64,000 nucleotides of DNA from Mercurialis annua (taxonomy: Eukaryota; Streptophyta; Magnoliopsida; Malpighiales; Euphorbiaceae). The notes under the pieces are model-generated. The model saw only the letters and a program-made list of their open reading frames with translations. It was not told the DNA's origin and ran no database searches. A program made the translations under genes and the position numbers. How positions within the stretch are numbered: the first letter of the stretch is position 1; the number at the start of each line of letters is the position of its first letter. The DNA lies in contig NC_065572.1 of the NCBI RefSeq assembly GCF_937616625.2, positions 53,059,653 to 53,123,652 on the forward strand, in the 5' to 3' direction. Positions 46,816-58,242 of the stretch are shown piece after piece.

Positions 46816-47487
46816 AAGTCAGAGTAACTTAAGAAGAAGAACAAAGACAATAAAAAATTATAACAGTAAACAAAACATGTCAAGTATGTACGTAGTGTAA
46901 ACGTACATGAGATATAAGAATGAGGCAAGGAAATCAAGTACGTCTATAACATAAACGCTTAGTTTATGACACGTACATGACCTATAAAAGTATTAATGAA
47001 CATACGAAGTATGTTTGGAAGTAAGATCGTATGGAGTATGATCCAAAATGAATATTTTCTACATAAAGAGGTTTTCAAATGTTTTCACCCTTTATGTAAT
47101 ATTTACTTATATTTTGTATTCACTCAGTTTTATACTGACCCCGTTGTTCCTCCAAAATTTTTTCAGGTTTAGTAAGTTATGATCTGAAGAAGTAAGCTTC
47201 TGAAGTTTTCATTCCTCGGGAGTCACTTTATGCGAGATTTAAAATAAAGATCCTCGTTCTAGAAGTCCGCAGTAGACTAGAGTTTCTTTGACCATGTAAT
47301 TATATATAAGCGTTTTAACTCTGATGTTTTTATAAATGGGGTCACATGTATTATGAAATTATTTTATGAATAAAAATATATTTTGAAAAGCAACAAATTT
47401 ATTGTAGTTTTAGGCTTGCTACGGGTTTTGGAGCTACCACTCCCATTCCCTAGCGTCGGTCGCGGCTCAATAATTTGGGTCGTGACA

Positions 47488-50400
47488 AAGTTGGTATCAG
47501 AGCAATGGTTTAGTGTTCCTAGGCCATTGTTCTTTTGTGATTGGAGTATATGAATAAGAATCGATCAATACCTAGGAACTACTGCGGATTATAGGGATTT
47601 CCAGTCATGTCTTTTGAACGTTATCATCTTTTTCATCGATATTTTAAACATTTTACAAAGACGTCCTCTCCTATATGTGCTATTAGGAGTCGAGTTAGAG
47701 GTATGCATGAGCACCATATATGTTCTGTGTCTACTCGAGTATGCAATACGCTTTCGAGTATCTATAGTCTACGAAGAGTTGTATACCCTCGACTCATATT
47801 ATGTAAGAATATCGTTACGGACTATGATTAAATTGATTGATTGGATAGTATATGATTGATGAGATATGCGATGCGCTGCAAAACGCGATCACTCAGGAGA
47901 GTGATATGCTCACAGGTATGTATGCCTGTGATAATATATACGATATGTGTAATGTGTGTTTGTGATTGGTTGTTGTGGATAGAACTTGCGTTTATTGATT
48001 AGATGTTGCTTAATTTTGCTAAGTCTACAGTGAGCGGAATGCTCGCAGGACTTAAAATACGCGATGTTACTGAGGAAAAATCTAGGGAATACTGATTTTT
48101 CTTTGGATTCGGTCAACATAGATGCTTATAGCCACGATAGTGATACGCGTATATACGACGTGATTTCACATATTTTATGTGTTGCTGAGTCTATGATGAG
48201 TGGGATGCTCACGAGATTTATAGAGCGTAAGTAACCGTAGAAGGCCTAAAGGAATAAAACATTCATAAGGTTCAACTCGTGTATATGGTGATTAATTATG
48301 ATGATTTGTGTGTGCTATATTTTAAGGAAATCATTGGGATTCCTTTATATATAGTATGGCGAAACGAATAACTATTAGAAGGCGTGCTGTGCATAGCAAG
48401 CAAGTACGTGAAGTCCGAGAAGAGACTAGAAGTAGCAAAGGCGAACGCAACCCAGTCCATTTGGCCAGTAGAGACCAGGAACGAGATAAAAGTCAATGGG
48501 AACCTAGCACAGACAAAGTGGGAATGTACAGGCACCGGGAGTGCCGCAACAACCCAACCTCAATAGAAATCAGTTAGCAGTAGAAGTAACTGATATAAGG
48601 AATTGTATGCCGATAATAGAACGATGGATACAAATATAGTATCAATATGTAGAGAGGAACACATATAGAGGTTCGATATTGGCATACATAAGTTACTAAA
48701 GAAGTGGAAGAAACTTCTTGTGAATTCCAAGCAGACGAAGGACAAACGTTGAAAATAAGTGGGAAGTAAGATATTATCGATAAGCTTAACCCAAGGGTTA
48801 ATGCTATAGTTAATAATAACCTAAAGGACAAATTCGCTTTGTTATGAATAGTGAGGATACTGTGAGAAGAAAAGCAAAGTCCAAAGGGGACTGTTGCAAA
48901 TAAGTTATAAGATGCCAATAGAGCAAAGACAGGTCAAACACGATAGTGATCACAAGGATTAGATTATCTTACAAGTCGTTAGGGATGATAACAAGTGCCA
49001 TAGGAGTTGGCAAAGCTCTCCAAAAGGACATGGAGATAGACAAGAACAAATAGAAGAGAATTGTTTAATATACTCGATAATCGATAGGGGATAAGCGGGA
49101 TAAGTAATAGAGATGGAAGTGATGACACTGCTGAAGGCAGTATATGATAAAAAAAGGTTGAATGAGTCAAGAAAACTCATCGGGAATGAGTAAATGAAGT
49201 TTATAGACTGGGAGATACGAGGAATAAGAACACAGAGAGAATAGTAACAAAGGATCGAGGAGTATAAAAACAAAAGTAAGGCAATCGAAGGGCGATATGA
49301 TAAGACTCATAAGAAAGATAGACAAGGAAAGTAGTCAAGAAGACTAGAACCATTGGTTTGCAATTGGAACAAGAAAGTTCCAACTTTGCAAGTTCCATGC
49401 TTTCGCAATGCGATGGGGGATGCTCGAGTAGCTATCAAGCTAAGATAGATGTATGTTGCCAGTAAGGAGAACAAAGTCAATACGCGAGGGAATGCAACAT
49501 CTCATGTGATAGGATACCACGGGTGGCACGAACCAACCATTTCCTTAAATACGGAGTTTGTCGCGGCGACTTCTGGTTAGACACAACCAAATAGAACGAT
49601 GTAATCAAAACAAACATCATGAAGCCCGAACACTAGAAGCTCGTGTAAACGCGAAAGTTTAGGATGTGTCTTTCGAACGACGTCTGAACCAGGCGAATAG
49701 AGTTACATCTTTACATGTGTAAACAATGTAAATAGTTGCAAACGATAGGCAGATAATTAATAGATAGTGCAGAGTCTTATGTCGAAAGAAACTTACGTAA
49801 AACCCGTTTTGTGAAAAGAAAAGTATTTGATTGAAATGAAATGTTTTGAAAAGACATAGTTGTGCCCGGACACGAAGCATAAAGACATCGCATTGACACG
49901 AGTAGAATTGCATCACTACATCCATATTACATTCATTAGTAGGACATGCATCATATACATTGTATGTCTGAAATGAAAAAGAGGAGTGTCATTGCAACTC
50001 TTGTGATGAGAGAAGTCATCGCCCCGGTGCACAATTATGACATGAATTGAGAAAGAAAAAGTATCGTGATTTTTTTTAACGGATGAGTTTTTAAACGTAA
50101 GTAAGCTTAGACAGTTTGTACATAGAGGCATAGAGCAAGACTGATCATCTTGATAGGCCTATATATATTCATATAAATAAATATATGCGTATATAGAGAA
50201 CGACGAGTAATGTAACGCGATACGAAACGTTTTGAGACTTGAATTGATAAGTCTCTAAAGAAATCTTGTATAGATTCTGAATACAAGAACAACGTCACTT
50301 TACAAACGCGTAAAGCCATCACGATAATGTTTAAGGTACGAAAAAAATTACTCTTCAGAGTAAAGAACGCGAGGATAAGAATTAGTTATGCAATATAGTA

Positions 50401-51121
50401 CAAACATTGCATGACAGGTGATATTTTGCTATACCATTGGATTGAAGAGAAAATCAATTCATAAAGACAATGGATTGAATAAAGGAAGTCTATAACTAAA
50501 GACCATCTATATGAGGAGTTACTCGTTAAGTATGACGAGGTAATTTTACTCAAGATATGTGTGAAGTAAGAAGCATTTAAACTTAAATGGTAGAGTTCAC
50601 GATTAATAAGTGATTAATCGGAGTATTACAACGAAAACGTGAAGAGGAATGATTGATAAGAAGTGATTAGAATTATGTGTATGATGGAGAAAAAGGTAGC
50701 AGATTGTAAGTCGTATATCATAAAATGAAATCAACGGACATACAAAGCGATTTGTAAAGGTTTGAAGTATGCCTACGAGGTAACGAGAAAAGAAAGAAGT
50801 AAAGAAGAGTTTTACAACACAGACTATTCAAATAAGGTTTTATGAGACTAAAAGTGAAGATATTAAAAGTTTGGTGATCAATGGATTAGACAAGTAAGCA
50901 ACTATAAAGAAAATACGATAGTATCAGAAATGATTGATGTCGTGTTGATGTCGTAGAAGGATACCTCTATAAGAAAGGAGGAAGAAGAAGTATAAGTCAC
51001 ATTAAATTATGGCAATTAAAAGAAATAGTAGTTATGCCGATTGCAAACAGTAATCTCAATTGTTTAAGTTATATCACTGTTTATGAAAATTCGAGGATGA
51101 ATTTTTATAAGGGGGGAAGAA
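47488..51121 (+). other. Gypsy-3 interior: leader and non-coding body
   Basis: After the PBS (47491-47508) there is no frame longer than ~114 residues and no retroelement domain. A repeated motif GTGAG(C/T)GG(A/G)ATGCTC(G/A)C occurs near 47900, 48032 and 48197, each with a short inverted repeat. A small basic frame (48356-48577, MAKRITIRRRAVHSKQ) lies where gag should start, but I cannot show it is gag. The 3' end (ATTCGAGGATGAATTTTTATAAGG) matches the pol tail and PPT area of Gypsy-1. Confidence 0.7.
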
Positions 51122-51621
51122 TGTAATACCCCATACTCATATGACGTTAATTGTTGACGTATGACGTGTGAATTGTCAGTATCTTTTCATGACACGTGTG
51201 ATATATAAAGAGTTAAGTGAAATCAAAGTTATATGGATTACGGATTTAATAATTTGATGGAAATGGAAAGGTTATATGTTAAGAAAAGCAATGAAACGAA
51301 ATGTGAGAACATGTAACTCAATGATTTGATCACGGATAGAATGGAATTCCGTAAATTCTTAAGGTGAGATGAATACGTATGAATCATATATGAAGTGACA
51401 TAGTGAATGTTCAAATTGGAGTTAATTCGAAATCATTTCGATGAAGTTTCAAGGAGTTTTCAGGACAATGCGCATGTGCTGCCTGCACACTAACACTGTT
51501 TAGTAAAACGACGATCTCTCCCAATTGAACCGTTGGATCAAGATGAAATTTGACAGAGGCGTTCCTAAGAGGCAAATCTATAAACTGACCGTTGGATTTT
51601 TGAATCTGGCAAATTTTGAGT

Positions 51622-51693
51622 AGTGTGCGAACGCACACCCTAAAATTTAAGGAGTGTGCGAACGCACACTCAATGTGTGCGAACGCACACTTA
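51622..51693 (+). repeat. U3 palindromes of Gypsy-3 second LTR (three units)
   Basis: Three GTGTGCGAACGCACAC units lie upstream of the TATA box at 51712. The 5' LTR has two, so one 25-base unit was gained or lost since the LTRs separated. Confidence 0.94.
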
Positions 51694-52078
51694 CTAGGTC
51701 GGCAGCAGGGGTATAAATAGCCCCAATTTCGTGAAAATCATATCAGTTCATCATTTTGCTCGACCTAAACGTATAAAATTTAGGGTTTCTTCATTTCTTC
51801 ACCAAAGTCAACGATTCTTTCTCCTATCTTTCACAAATTTGATCCTCTATCATCTAAGAGCTTCAAATCAAGGTGAGAAATCTGATTTTGGGTTGGATTT
51901 ATTATGTTAATGGGCTGTTTTGTGTAAATTAGTTAAGTTCGAACCGATATAGTCGGAACTAAGTTAGTTTTGACGTTTATGATGTAATTTGGATTGATAT
52001 GCATGTTAAAACCATTCCGATAGCGGAATTGGACGTTGTAGTAGGACGGTTTTGGAGCGAGAGGAGGATTTAGGGCTG

Positions 52079-52235
52079 TACGCTACACAGACAATCTGTG
52101 CGCGCACAGCCACTGTGCGCGAACGCACAGTCTCCCTTGTGAGGACTGTGCGAACGCACACGAGGTCTGTGCGAACGCACAGTCTCCTGAAAAGAGACTG
52201 TGCCAACGCACAAGCAGACCGTGCAAGCGCACCGT
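52079..52235 (+). repeat. Intronic palindrome array of Gypsy-3 second LTR
   Basis: Same order of units as 45451-45636 but with one CGAACGCACACGAGGTCTGTG unit fewer and a shortened first unit (CTGTGCGCGCACAG). Confidence 0.94.
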
Positions 52236-52840
52236 CTGTTATGTCGTCATATAAGTATTTTGTTTAGCAACGACTTAACGTTCTTGACCCTCAGTGGCAT
52301 AACGTCCTTGACCCTCAGTGGCGTAAACGTAAATGAGATATAAGAATGAGGCAAGGAAATCAAGTACGTCTATAACATAAATGCTTAGTTTATGACACGT
52401 ACATGACCTATAAAAGTATGAATGAACATACGAAGTATGTTTGGAAGTAAGATCGTATGGAGTATGATCCAAAACGAATATTTTCTACATAAAGAGGTTT
52501 TCAAATGTTTTCACCCTTTATGTAATATTTACTTGTAATATATTTTACTGATTCAGTTTTTTACTGACCCCGTTGTTCCTCCAAATTTTTTTCAGGTTTA
52601 GCAAGTTATGATCTGAAGAAGTAAGCTTCTGAAGTTTTCATTCCTCGGGAGTCACTTTATGCGAGATTAAAATAAAGATCCTCGTTCTAGAAGTCCGCAT
52701 GTATTATGAAATTATTTTATGAATAAAAATATATTTTGAAAAGCGATAAATTTATTATAGTTTTAGGCTTGCTACGGGTTTTGGAGCTACCACTCTCATT
52801 CCCTAGCGCCGGTCGCAGCTCAATAATTTGGGTCGTGACA

Positions 52841-52933
52841 AAGTTGGTATCGGAGCAATGGTTTAGTGTTCCTAGGCCATTGTTCTTTTGTGATTGGAGT
52901 ATATGAATAAGAATCGATCAATACCTAGGAATT
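52841..52933 (+). other. Second PBS and leader after the Gypsy-3 right LTR
   Basis: TTGGTATCGGAGCAATGG and the following ~75 bases match 47491-47580 with few differences, then stop at 52931 and pass into LTR-B (GTTTTCGACATTGTGG, compare LTR-A at about 31842). This is the start of another internal region, so a tandem LTR-interior-LTR-interior array once existed here. Confidence 0.85.
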
Positions 52934-53042
52934 GTTTTCGACATTGTGGATTTGAATTGGAACGGACTACTCGATGGGCATCATCGAGACTACATGCGCA
53001 CCGATATGATCATATAGTTATTGAAGTAGGTTAGAGATACGT

Positions 53043-55258
53043 TGTCACGACCCAATCTCAGGGCCGAGACCGGGCGCTAGGGAATGGGAGTGGTTGCTCC
53101 GAAACCCGTAGCAAGCCTAAAAACGTAAAATAATTTTTCGCGAAACATATACGTCATGCATGATATACATAGACACGTGTCATGCAGAAGCACACAGGCC
53201 AGGCACACATATCCTCTGCCAATCACAAATATCACAACGCAGCTGGCGTAAAACATATATATTTTAAAACATTAAAGTTATATCTACAGAAAACTATATA
53301 TTACATCTGACTTACAAAACACTTATCTACTGCAGCTCTAAGAGTAAAGTACTGTTTCTTTACATACTCAAAAATACAGACTTCTAGAAGTAGGATAGAA
53401 GTTCGTTGCTTCAAAGCGTCTTTATCCTGAAAGGAAATCTGTGAGGGGTCAGTATATTGGGATATACTGAGTGAGTTCATACATTTACTAATAAGTATTC
53501 AAATAAAATCATAAACGATATTCAATCGTATGCAGCCAAGTACAAGATCCGAATGAAACCTTAATCCTCAAACATACTAATAATCGATCGCTCAACCAAA
53601 TCATAAATATCAATTGCGAGTCCAACTCGCTGGTGGCCCCGCCACTAGATACGGGGACTCCAGACTACACCGTAGCCGAGTACTCTCTCGTATCAAAATC
53701 ATAAACCCAATTGTAAATTTCATATTCATCATCAGCTCCCAGCTGAGTCATATCAAAACTGGTGATCAAACAGTCATATTCTCGCCCAATAGGTAGCACG
53801 TTCCATCGGATCAATACTGGTTTCAAATCAAGCATATGCAATTCGTATAAAAAGAATTCGCATCGTAACTATGCAAAATAACCATAAAGCAATATAAAAT
53901 ATTTTCATGAATAAATACTTTAAAAGCAAATCGTATAAACTCACTGAAAACGCTTATCCAAAAATACGTCGGGGCTTTAGAACGTCAAGCTTCCCGAACT
54001 ACTGGTCCAGCTGCTTCTTGCCTCGCCGGATCTAAAACAATTTTTAAAACATTTGACTTGAATTAGAATCCTATTCTAAGATAGACTCTAGACTCGAGAC
54101 TCGACACGTTTTACTTTCATTAATCGTCGTGTTTCTCGCGTATACTCCGATAAACGGTATCAACCTCGTTTACGGATCGTATATCATTTCTAATACAATT
54201 CGCATTTAACCCCGTTAGGTTAACTATTTACGTTAATCGATCATTTACTATTTGATTTTCAATTCTCGGTATGCGCGTATGACAAACGGGTGTCCAACTA
54301 ATTCAATCGGGTACGAAGATCGGGGAGGTGCACGTTCGTGTCTGGGGGGGTACACGATCGTGCACCTTGATGGTACACGTTCGTGTACCTTCGTACACGG
54401 TCGTGTAACATGTATTGGTACACGTTCGTGTACCATTGATGGTACACGTTTGTGTACCACAAGTGCACGCATGCACGATCCCCCGGAATCGATTTCTGGG
54501 GTTTCCGACCTTCTATATACGTAAAAACTCTCCAAATTCAACCAAAACGCGTATTCTAAGCTTAAAACGCTATACATCAATCCTATAATCGATAAAACGA
54601 TAAAATCGTTTCGTGGCCTAAAACTTTGAATTGATATAACACAAAATATATCCGTTTAAACGATAAAACGTCAAGCTTACCGTGATTCGCCTCGTGAATA
54701 CGATCGTTTGGAGTTATAGAACGTCGGAAATGGGCGAGAAACGGAATCGAGCGACGGAACCGTAAGATATCGTCGTTGAAGCTAAGAAAGGGAAAAGGAA
54801 TAGGAGATGAAGGATTCGGGATCCTTCATCAGATAAAGATTATATATATATATCGGCTAACTTACACTTTGGTCCTTGAAACTTTTCAAAAGTTTACATT
54901 TAATCCAAAACCTATTCAATTAATCTTTATATTAATTCATATACGTATTATTTATATCCGAATAAATAATACTAACTCAATATATATATATCCATCGAAA
55001 ATCCTCAAATTTCAATTTTCGAGGCTCAATTGGCTAATCTGCACTTTAGCCCCTAAACTTTTCATAAACTACAATTTAGCCCCAAAATGCCTCCACATCC
55101 AAATTTTCAATATTAACTCCTTAAATCCCGCTAATTGACTTATTAAATTTTATCCTGAATTTCCGATATAAATTAAATTAAATTCTTTTTAATCTAAATT
55201 ATCGAAATCCTAACACGTGGCACGACTTAAATATCTTAAATTATTTTGGGGTATTACA
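53043..55258 (-). repeat. Gypsy-2 3' LTR (2216 bp)
   Basis: Ends TGTAATACCCC (55258 reversed) and GTGACA (53043). In element sense: TATA-like run at 54852-54838, donor CACG/GTAAGC at 54680, palindrome array 54480-54328, acceptor TTTCAG/G ending at 53427, giving a predicted 1254-base intron within the LTR. Confidence 0.95.
54328..54480 (-). repeat. Palindrome array, GGTACACGTTCGTGTACC units (3' LTR)
   Basis: About seven units, including perfect GGTACACG-TT-CGTGTACC at 54372-54389 and 54419-54434 and variants with AT, GG or TT centres (54349-54366, 54441-54458). A GTGCACGCATGCAC stem closes the array. It lies where Gypsy-1 has its CTGTGCG array, but the arms are unrelated. Confidence 0.95.
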
Positions 55259-55260
55259 TT

Positions 55261-55273
55261 CACCCCCCCCTTA
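55261..55273 (-). other. Polypurine tract, Gypsy-2
   Basis: The reverse strand reads TAAGGGGGGGGTG just before the 3' LTR start, as in Gypsy-1. Confidence 0.9.
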
Positions 55274-55303
55274 AAATAAATTCGTCCTCGAATTTAAAAC
55301 TAG

Positions 55304-56835
55304 CTACGTACCTTGAGTGAAAAGGTAAGGGTATTTCTGCTTCATATCCTCTTCTGTCTCCCACGTGCATTCTTCTACGGATTGACTCCTCCATAGAACT
55401 TTTACCATCGGAATCCTCTTCATTCCCAATTGTCGTATCTGCGTGTCGACAATTTGCACTAGCCGTTCTTCATAAGTGAGTTCCTCGCTCACATCCACCA
55501 CTTGCGGTTGAATTATTCGAGAAGGGTTTAGTACATATTTCCGGAGCATGGAAATATGGAAGACAGGATGAACTTGCGACATCTCCGGTGGCAGGTCTAG
55601 CTTATAGGCAACTGAGCCTATGCGCTCCACTATCTGGTATGGTCCGACATATCTTGGAGCCAACTTGCCCTTCTTTTCGAAACAAATAACTCCCTTCATC
55701 GGTGACACTTTGAGAAACACGTAGTCTCCGATCTGAAATTCGATATCTTTTCTTTTGGGGTCCGCGTAACTCTTCTGTCGACTAGAAGCAGTATTCAAAC
55801 GCTGCTTTATCAATGGTACTTTTTTTGACGTAATCTGGATGATCTCTGTTCCAGTGAGCTTCCGTTCGCCGACTTCATCCCAACAAATAGGGGATCGACA
55901 TTTACGCCCGTATAACGCTTCATATGGAGCCATCTCGAGTGGTAGCTGTTGTTGTAGGCGAATTCGACTAAAGGCAGGTACATGTCCCAACTACCTCCAA
56001 AGTCTAATACGCATAGTCGAAGCATGTCTTCTAATGTTTGAATCGTCCGCTCAGACTGACCGTCTGTCTGAGGATGAAACGCAGTGCCGAAATTCAATCG
56101 CGTTCCTAACGCATCTTGTAAACTCTTTCAGAAATGAGAGGTAAATATGGAACCTCTGTCTGAAACGATTGACACGGGAACTCCGTGTAGGCTCACGATC
56201 TTATCGATGTAAATCTCTGCCAACTTTGCTGCAGAATACGTCGTCTTGATAGGTATGAAGTGCGCTGACTTCGTCAAGCGATCCACAATTACCCAAATGG
56301 AATCAAAACCTTTTTGCGTCTTGGGCAATCCAACTACGAAATCCATCGTGATTTGCTCCCACTTCCACTCCGGGATGGGTAACGGCTGAAGAAATCCGTA
56401 AGGTCGCTGATGTTCCAATTTGACTTGCTGACAAGTCGGACATTTCGCCACGAACTCTGCAATGTCCTTCTTCATTCCGCTCCACCAGTACGTTGTCTTG
56501 ATGTCATGGTACATCTTCGTGGAACCAGGATGAATGCTATAGATCGTTCCATGAGTCTCTTCCATGATCTTCTGTCTCAAGTCTTCCACGTCTGGAACGC
56601 ACATTCGATTGCCGTATTTCAGCATTCCGTTGACGATACTGAAATCTTGACTCTTTCCTTGTTGAACTTCCTCAATTAGATGCTTTAATTGAGGGTCGTC
56701 CGCTTGCAACTCTTTGATCTGATCTATCAACGTCGATCGTATCGTTAGCTGAGCCATTAGGTTTCCGAGAGATAAAATTTCGAACTCCACTCCTTGGCTA
56801 AACATCGTATGAATCTCGTTGATTAATGGCCTCCG
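55304..56835 (-). pseudogene. Gypsy-2 integrase with chromodomain
   Basis: The HHCC motif ([13 protein letters not shown]...CPTCQQVKLEH, about 56570-56425), the core DFVVGLP, SDRGS and QTDGQSER (catalytic Glu present, unlike Gypsy-1), the GPY/F module and the chromodomain tail VKVLWRSQSVEECTWETEEDM (about 55410-55345) are readable. Damage: TGA at 56128-56130 in place of the Trp codon of Gypsy-1, a small deletion shifting the frame near 55935, and TAG at 55304-55306 opposite TGG in Gypsy-1. Confidence 0.93.
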
Positions 56836-58242
56836 TCATGTCGTCGTAACATGCGCGAGACTTCCTGCTGATTTCCTACTTAATGCATCCGCCACTACGT
56901 TGGCCTTGCCTGGATGGTACTGTATCGTGCAGTCATAATCCTTTAGTAACTCCATCCACCTTCGTTGTCTGAGGTTCAACTCTCGTTGATCGAAAATGTA
57001 CTTCAAGCTTTTATGATTTGTAAAGATCTCGCACGTAGCGCCGTATAAATAATGTCTCCAGATCTTCAACGCAAATATTACCGCTGCTAATTCCAGATCA
57101 TGCGTCGGGTAGTTTGTTTCGTGCTTCTTGAGCTGTCGCGAAGCGTATGCAATTACTCTACCGTGTTGCATAAGGACACATCCTAATCCGACTCTTGATG
57201 CATCACAGTATATTGTGAATCCTTCCGTTCCTTCTGGTAATGCTAATACTGGTGCCGTCGTCAGATACTTTTTCAGTTTCAGAAAACTGAGTTCACACTG
57301 GTCCGTCCAGTTGAATTTTGCGTTTTTCTGAGTTAGCTTCGTCAAAGGTACAGCGATCTTCGAAAAGTCCTGTACAAATCGTCTGTAGTATCCCGCCAAG
57401 CCGAGGAAACTTCTAACTTCCGTAACTGATTCGGGCCGCTTCCATTCTATCACAGCTTCAATCTTCTTTGGATCAACCTTAATGCCGCTTTGTGAAACCA
57501 CGTGACCTAAGAAAGCCACTTCCGTTAGCCAAAATTCACATTTAGAGAATTTGGCGCAAAGCTGATGCTCTCTTAGCGTCTGTAGTACTATCCGCAGATG
57601 TTGAGCATGCTCTTCTTCTGAACGTGAATAGATCAAAATATCGTCGATAAACACGATCACGAACTGATCCAAGTACGGTTTGAATATCCTATTCATCAAA
57701 TCCATGAAGGCTGATGGGGCGTTCGTCAATCAGAATGACATAATGAGAAATTCGTAATGTCCGTATCGAGTTCGAAAAGCAGTCTTCTGAACATCATCAT
57801 CACGAATCTTCAGCTGATGATAGCCTGATGTCAATCTTGGAGAAGTACTTCGCTCCTTGTAACTGATCGAATAGGTCGTCGATTCTAGGTAACGGATACT
57901 TATTCTTGATCGTTACCTTGTTCAGCTGTCGATAATCGATGCATAATCGAAGTGATACATCCTTCTTTTTCACGAATAGTACTGGTGCACCCCATGGGGA
58001 TACACTCGGTCTAATAAAACCGCAATCAAACAATTCTTCTAGCTGATCCTTAAGTTCCTTGAGTTCTATTGGCGCCATACGATAAGGAGGTATTGATATT
58101 GGGTTCGTGTCGGGAGCCAATTCGATACAAAACTCAATCTCACAATCTGGGGGTAATCCATGTAATTCTTCTGGAAAAACGTCTGGATACTCTGATACAA
58201 CTGACACATCACTTAAATTTACACTTTTCTTTTCCACATCCC
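56836..58242 (-). pseudogene. Gypsy-2 reverse transcriptase and RNase H
   Basis: [19 protein letters not shown] (about 57978-57920), FIDDILIYS intact (about 57655-57630), [11 protein letters not shown] and RNase H from YCDAS to ALSRKS. A ~5-base deletion at about 57830 shifts the frame after KIDIR. TGA at 57730-57732 replaces GGA. RNase H reads TNHKSL where Gypsy-1 has TDHKSL, so one catalytic Asp is Asn. The segment closes at TGA 56836-56838, a Trp codon in Gypsy-1. Confidence 0.93.

Larger units (their letters stand above)
44518..47487 (+). repeat. Gypsy-3 5' LTR (2970 bp)
   Basis: It runs from TGTAATACCCC to GGGTCGTGACA. Order: the U3 block with GTTCCTAAGAGG (about 44956), a palindrome pair (45019-45065), TATAAATA 45087-45094, donor-like AAG/GTGAGA (45248), a palindrome array (45451-45636), ~42-base tandem repeats (46615-46815), the CACTCAGT...CTGACCCCGTTG module and acceptor TTTTTTCAG/G ending at 47166, and the conserved terminal ~75 bases. 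Confidence 0.93.
51122..52840 (+). repeat. Gypsy-3 second LTR, internally deleted (1719 bp)
   Basis: Very similar to 44518-47487 where they align. It lacks ~1.2 kb between its palindrome array and the GTAAACGTA(C/A)ATGAGATATAAG block, and ~75 bases near 52700. TATA is at 51712-51719, the donor-like site at 51873 and the acceptor ends at 52595. At the deletion point (about 52285-52325) a 24-base CTTGACCCTCAGTGGCRTAA motif is duplicated. Confidence 0.92.
44518..52933 (+). mobile_element. Gypsy-3: non-autonomous gypsy element with an abnormal right end
   Basis: The 5' LTR is 44518-47487, PBS TTGGTATCAGAGCAATGG at 47491, interior 47488-51121, PPT 51108-51120 and second LTR 51122-52840. The interior has no gag, protease, RT or integrase motif that I can read, although its last codons and PPT resemble Gypsy-1. 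The second LTR is followed by another PBS and ~90 bases of leader (52841-52931) identical in layout to 47488-47580, then by LTR-B sequence. The right end is therefore a broken tandem unit, not a normal insertion end. Confidence 0.87.

Noticed and set aside
48356..48577. Basic 73-residue ORF as gag of Gypsy-3
   Set aside because: It sits at a plausible place but has no gag core or zinc knuckle and no similarity that I can see to the gag of Gypsy-1 or Gypsy-2.
51122..52840. Ordinary 3' LTR ending Gypsy-3 cleanly, with GTTTT as TSD (44513-44517 and 52934-52938)
   Set aside because: A PBS and ~90 bases of leader stand between the LTR end and GTTTT, and that GTTTT is native to LTR-B (compare about 31842), so the match is probably chance.
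54252..54580. ORFs around the GTACACG array on both strands
   Set aside because: They are repeat-derived (VHERVPS / TRSCT patterns) inside an LTR.
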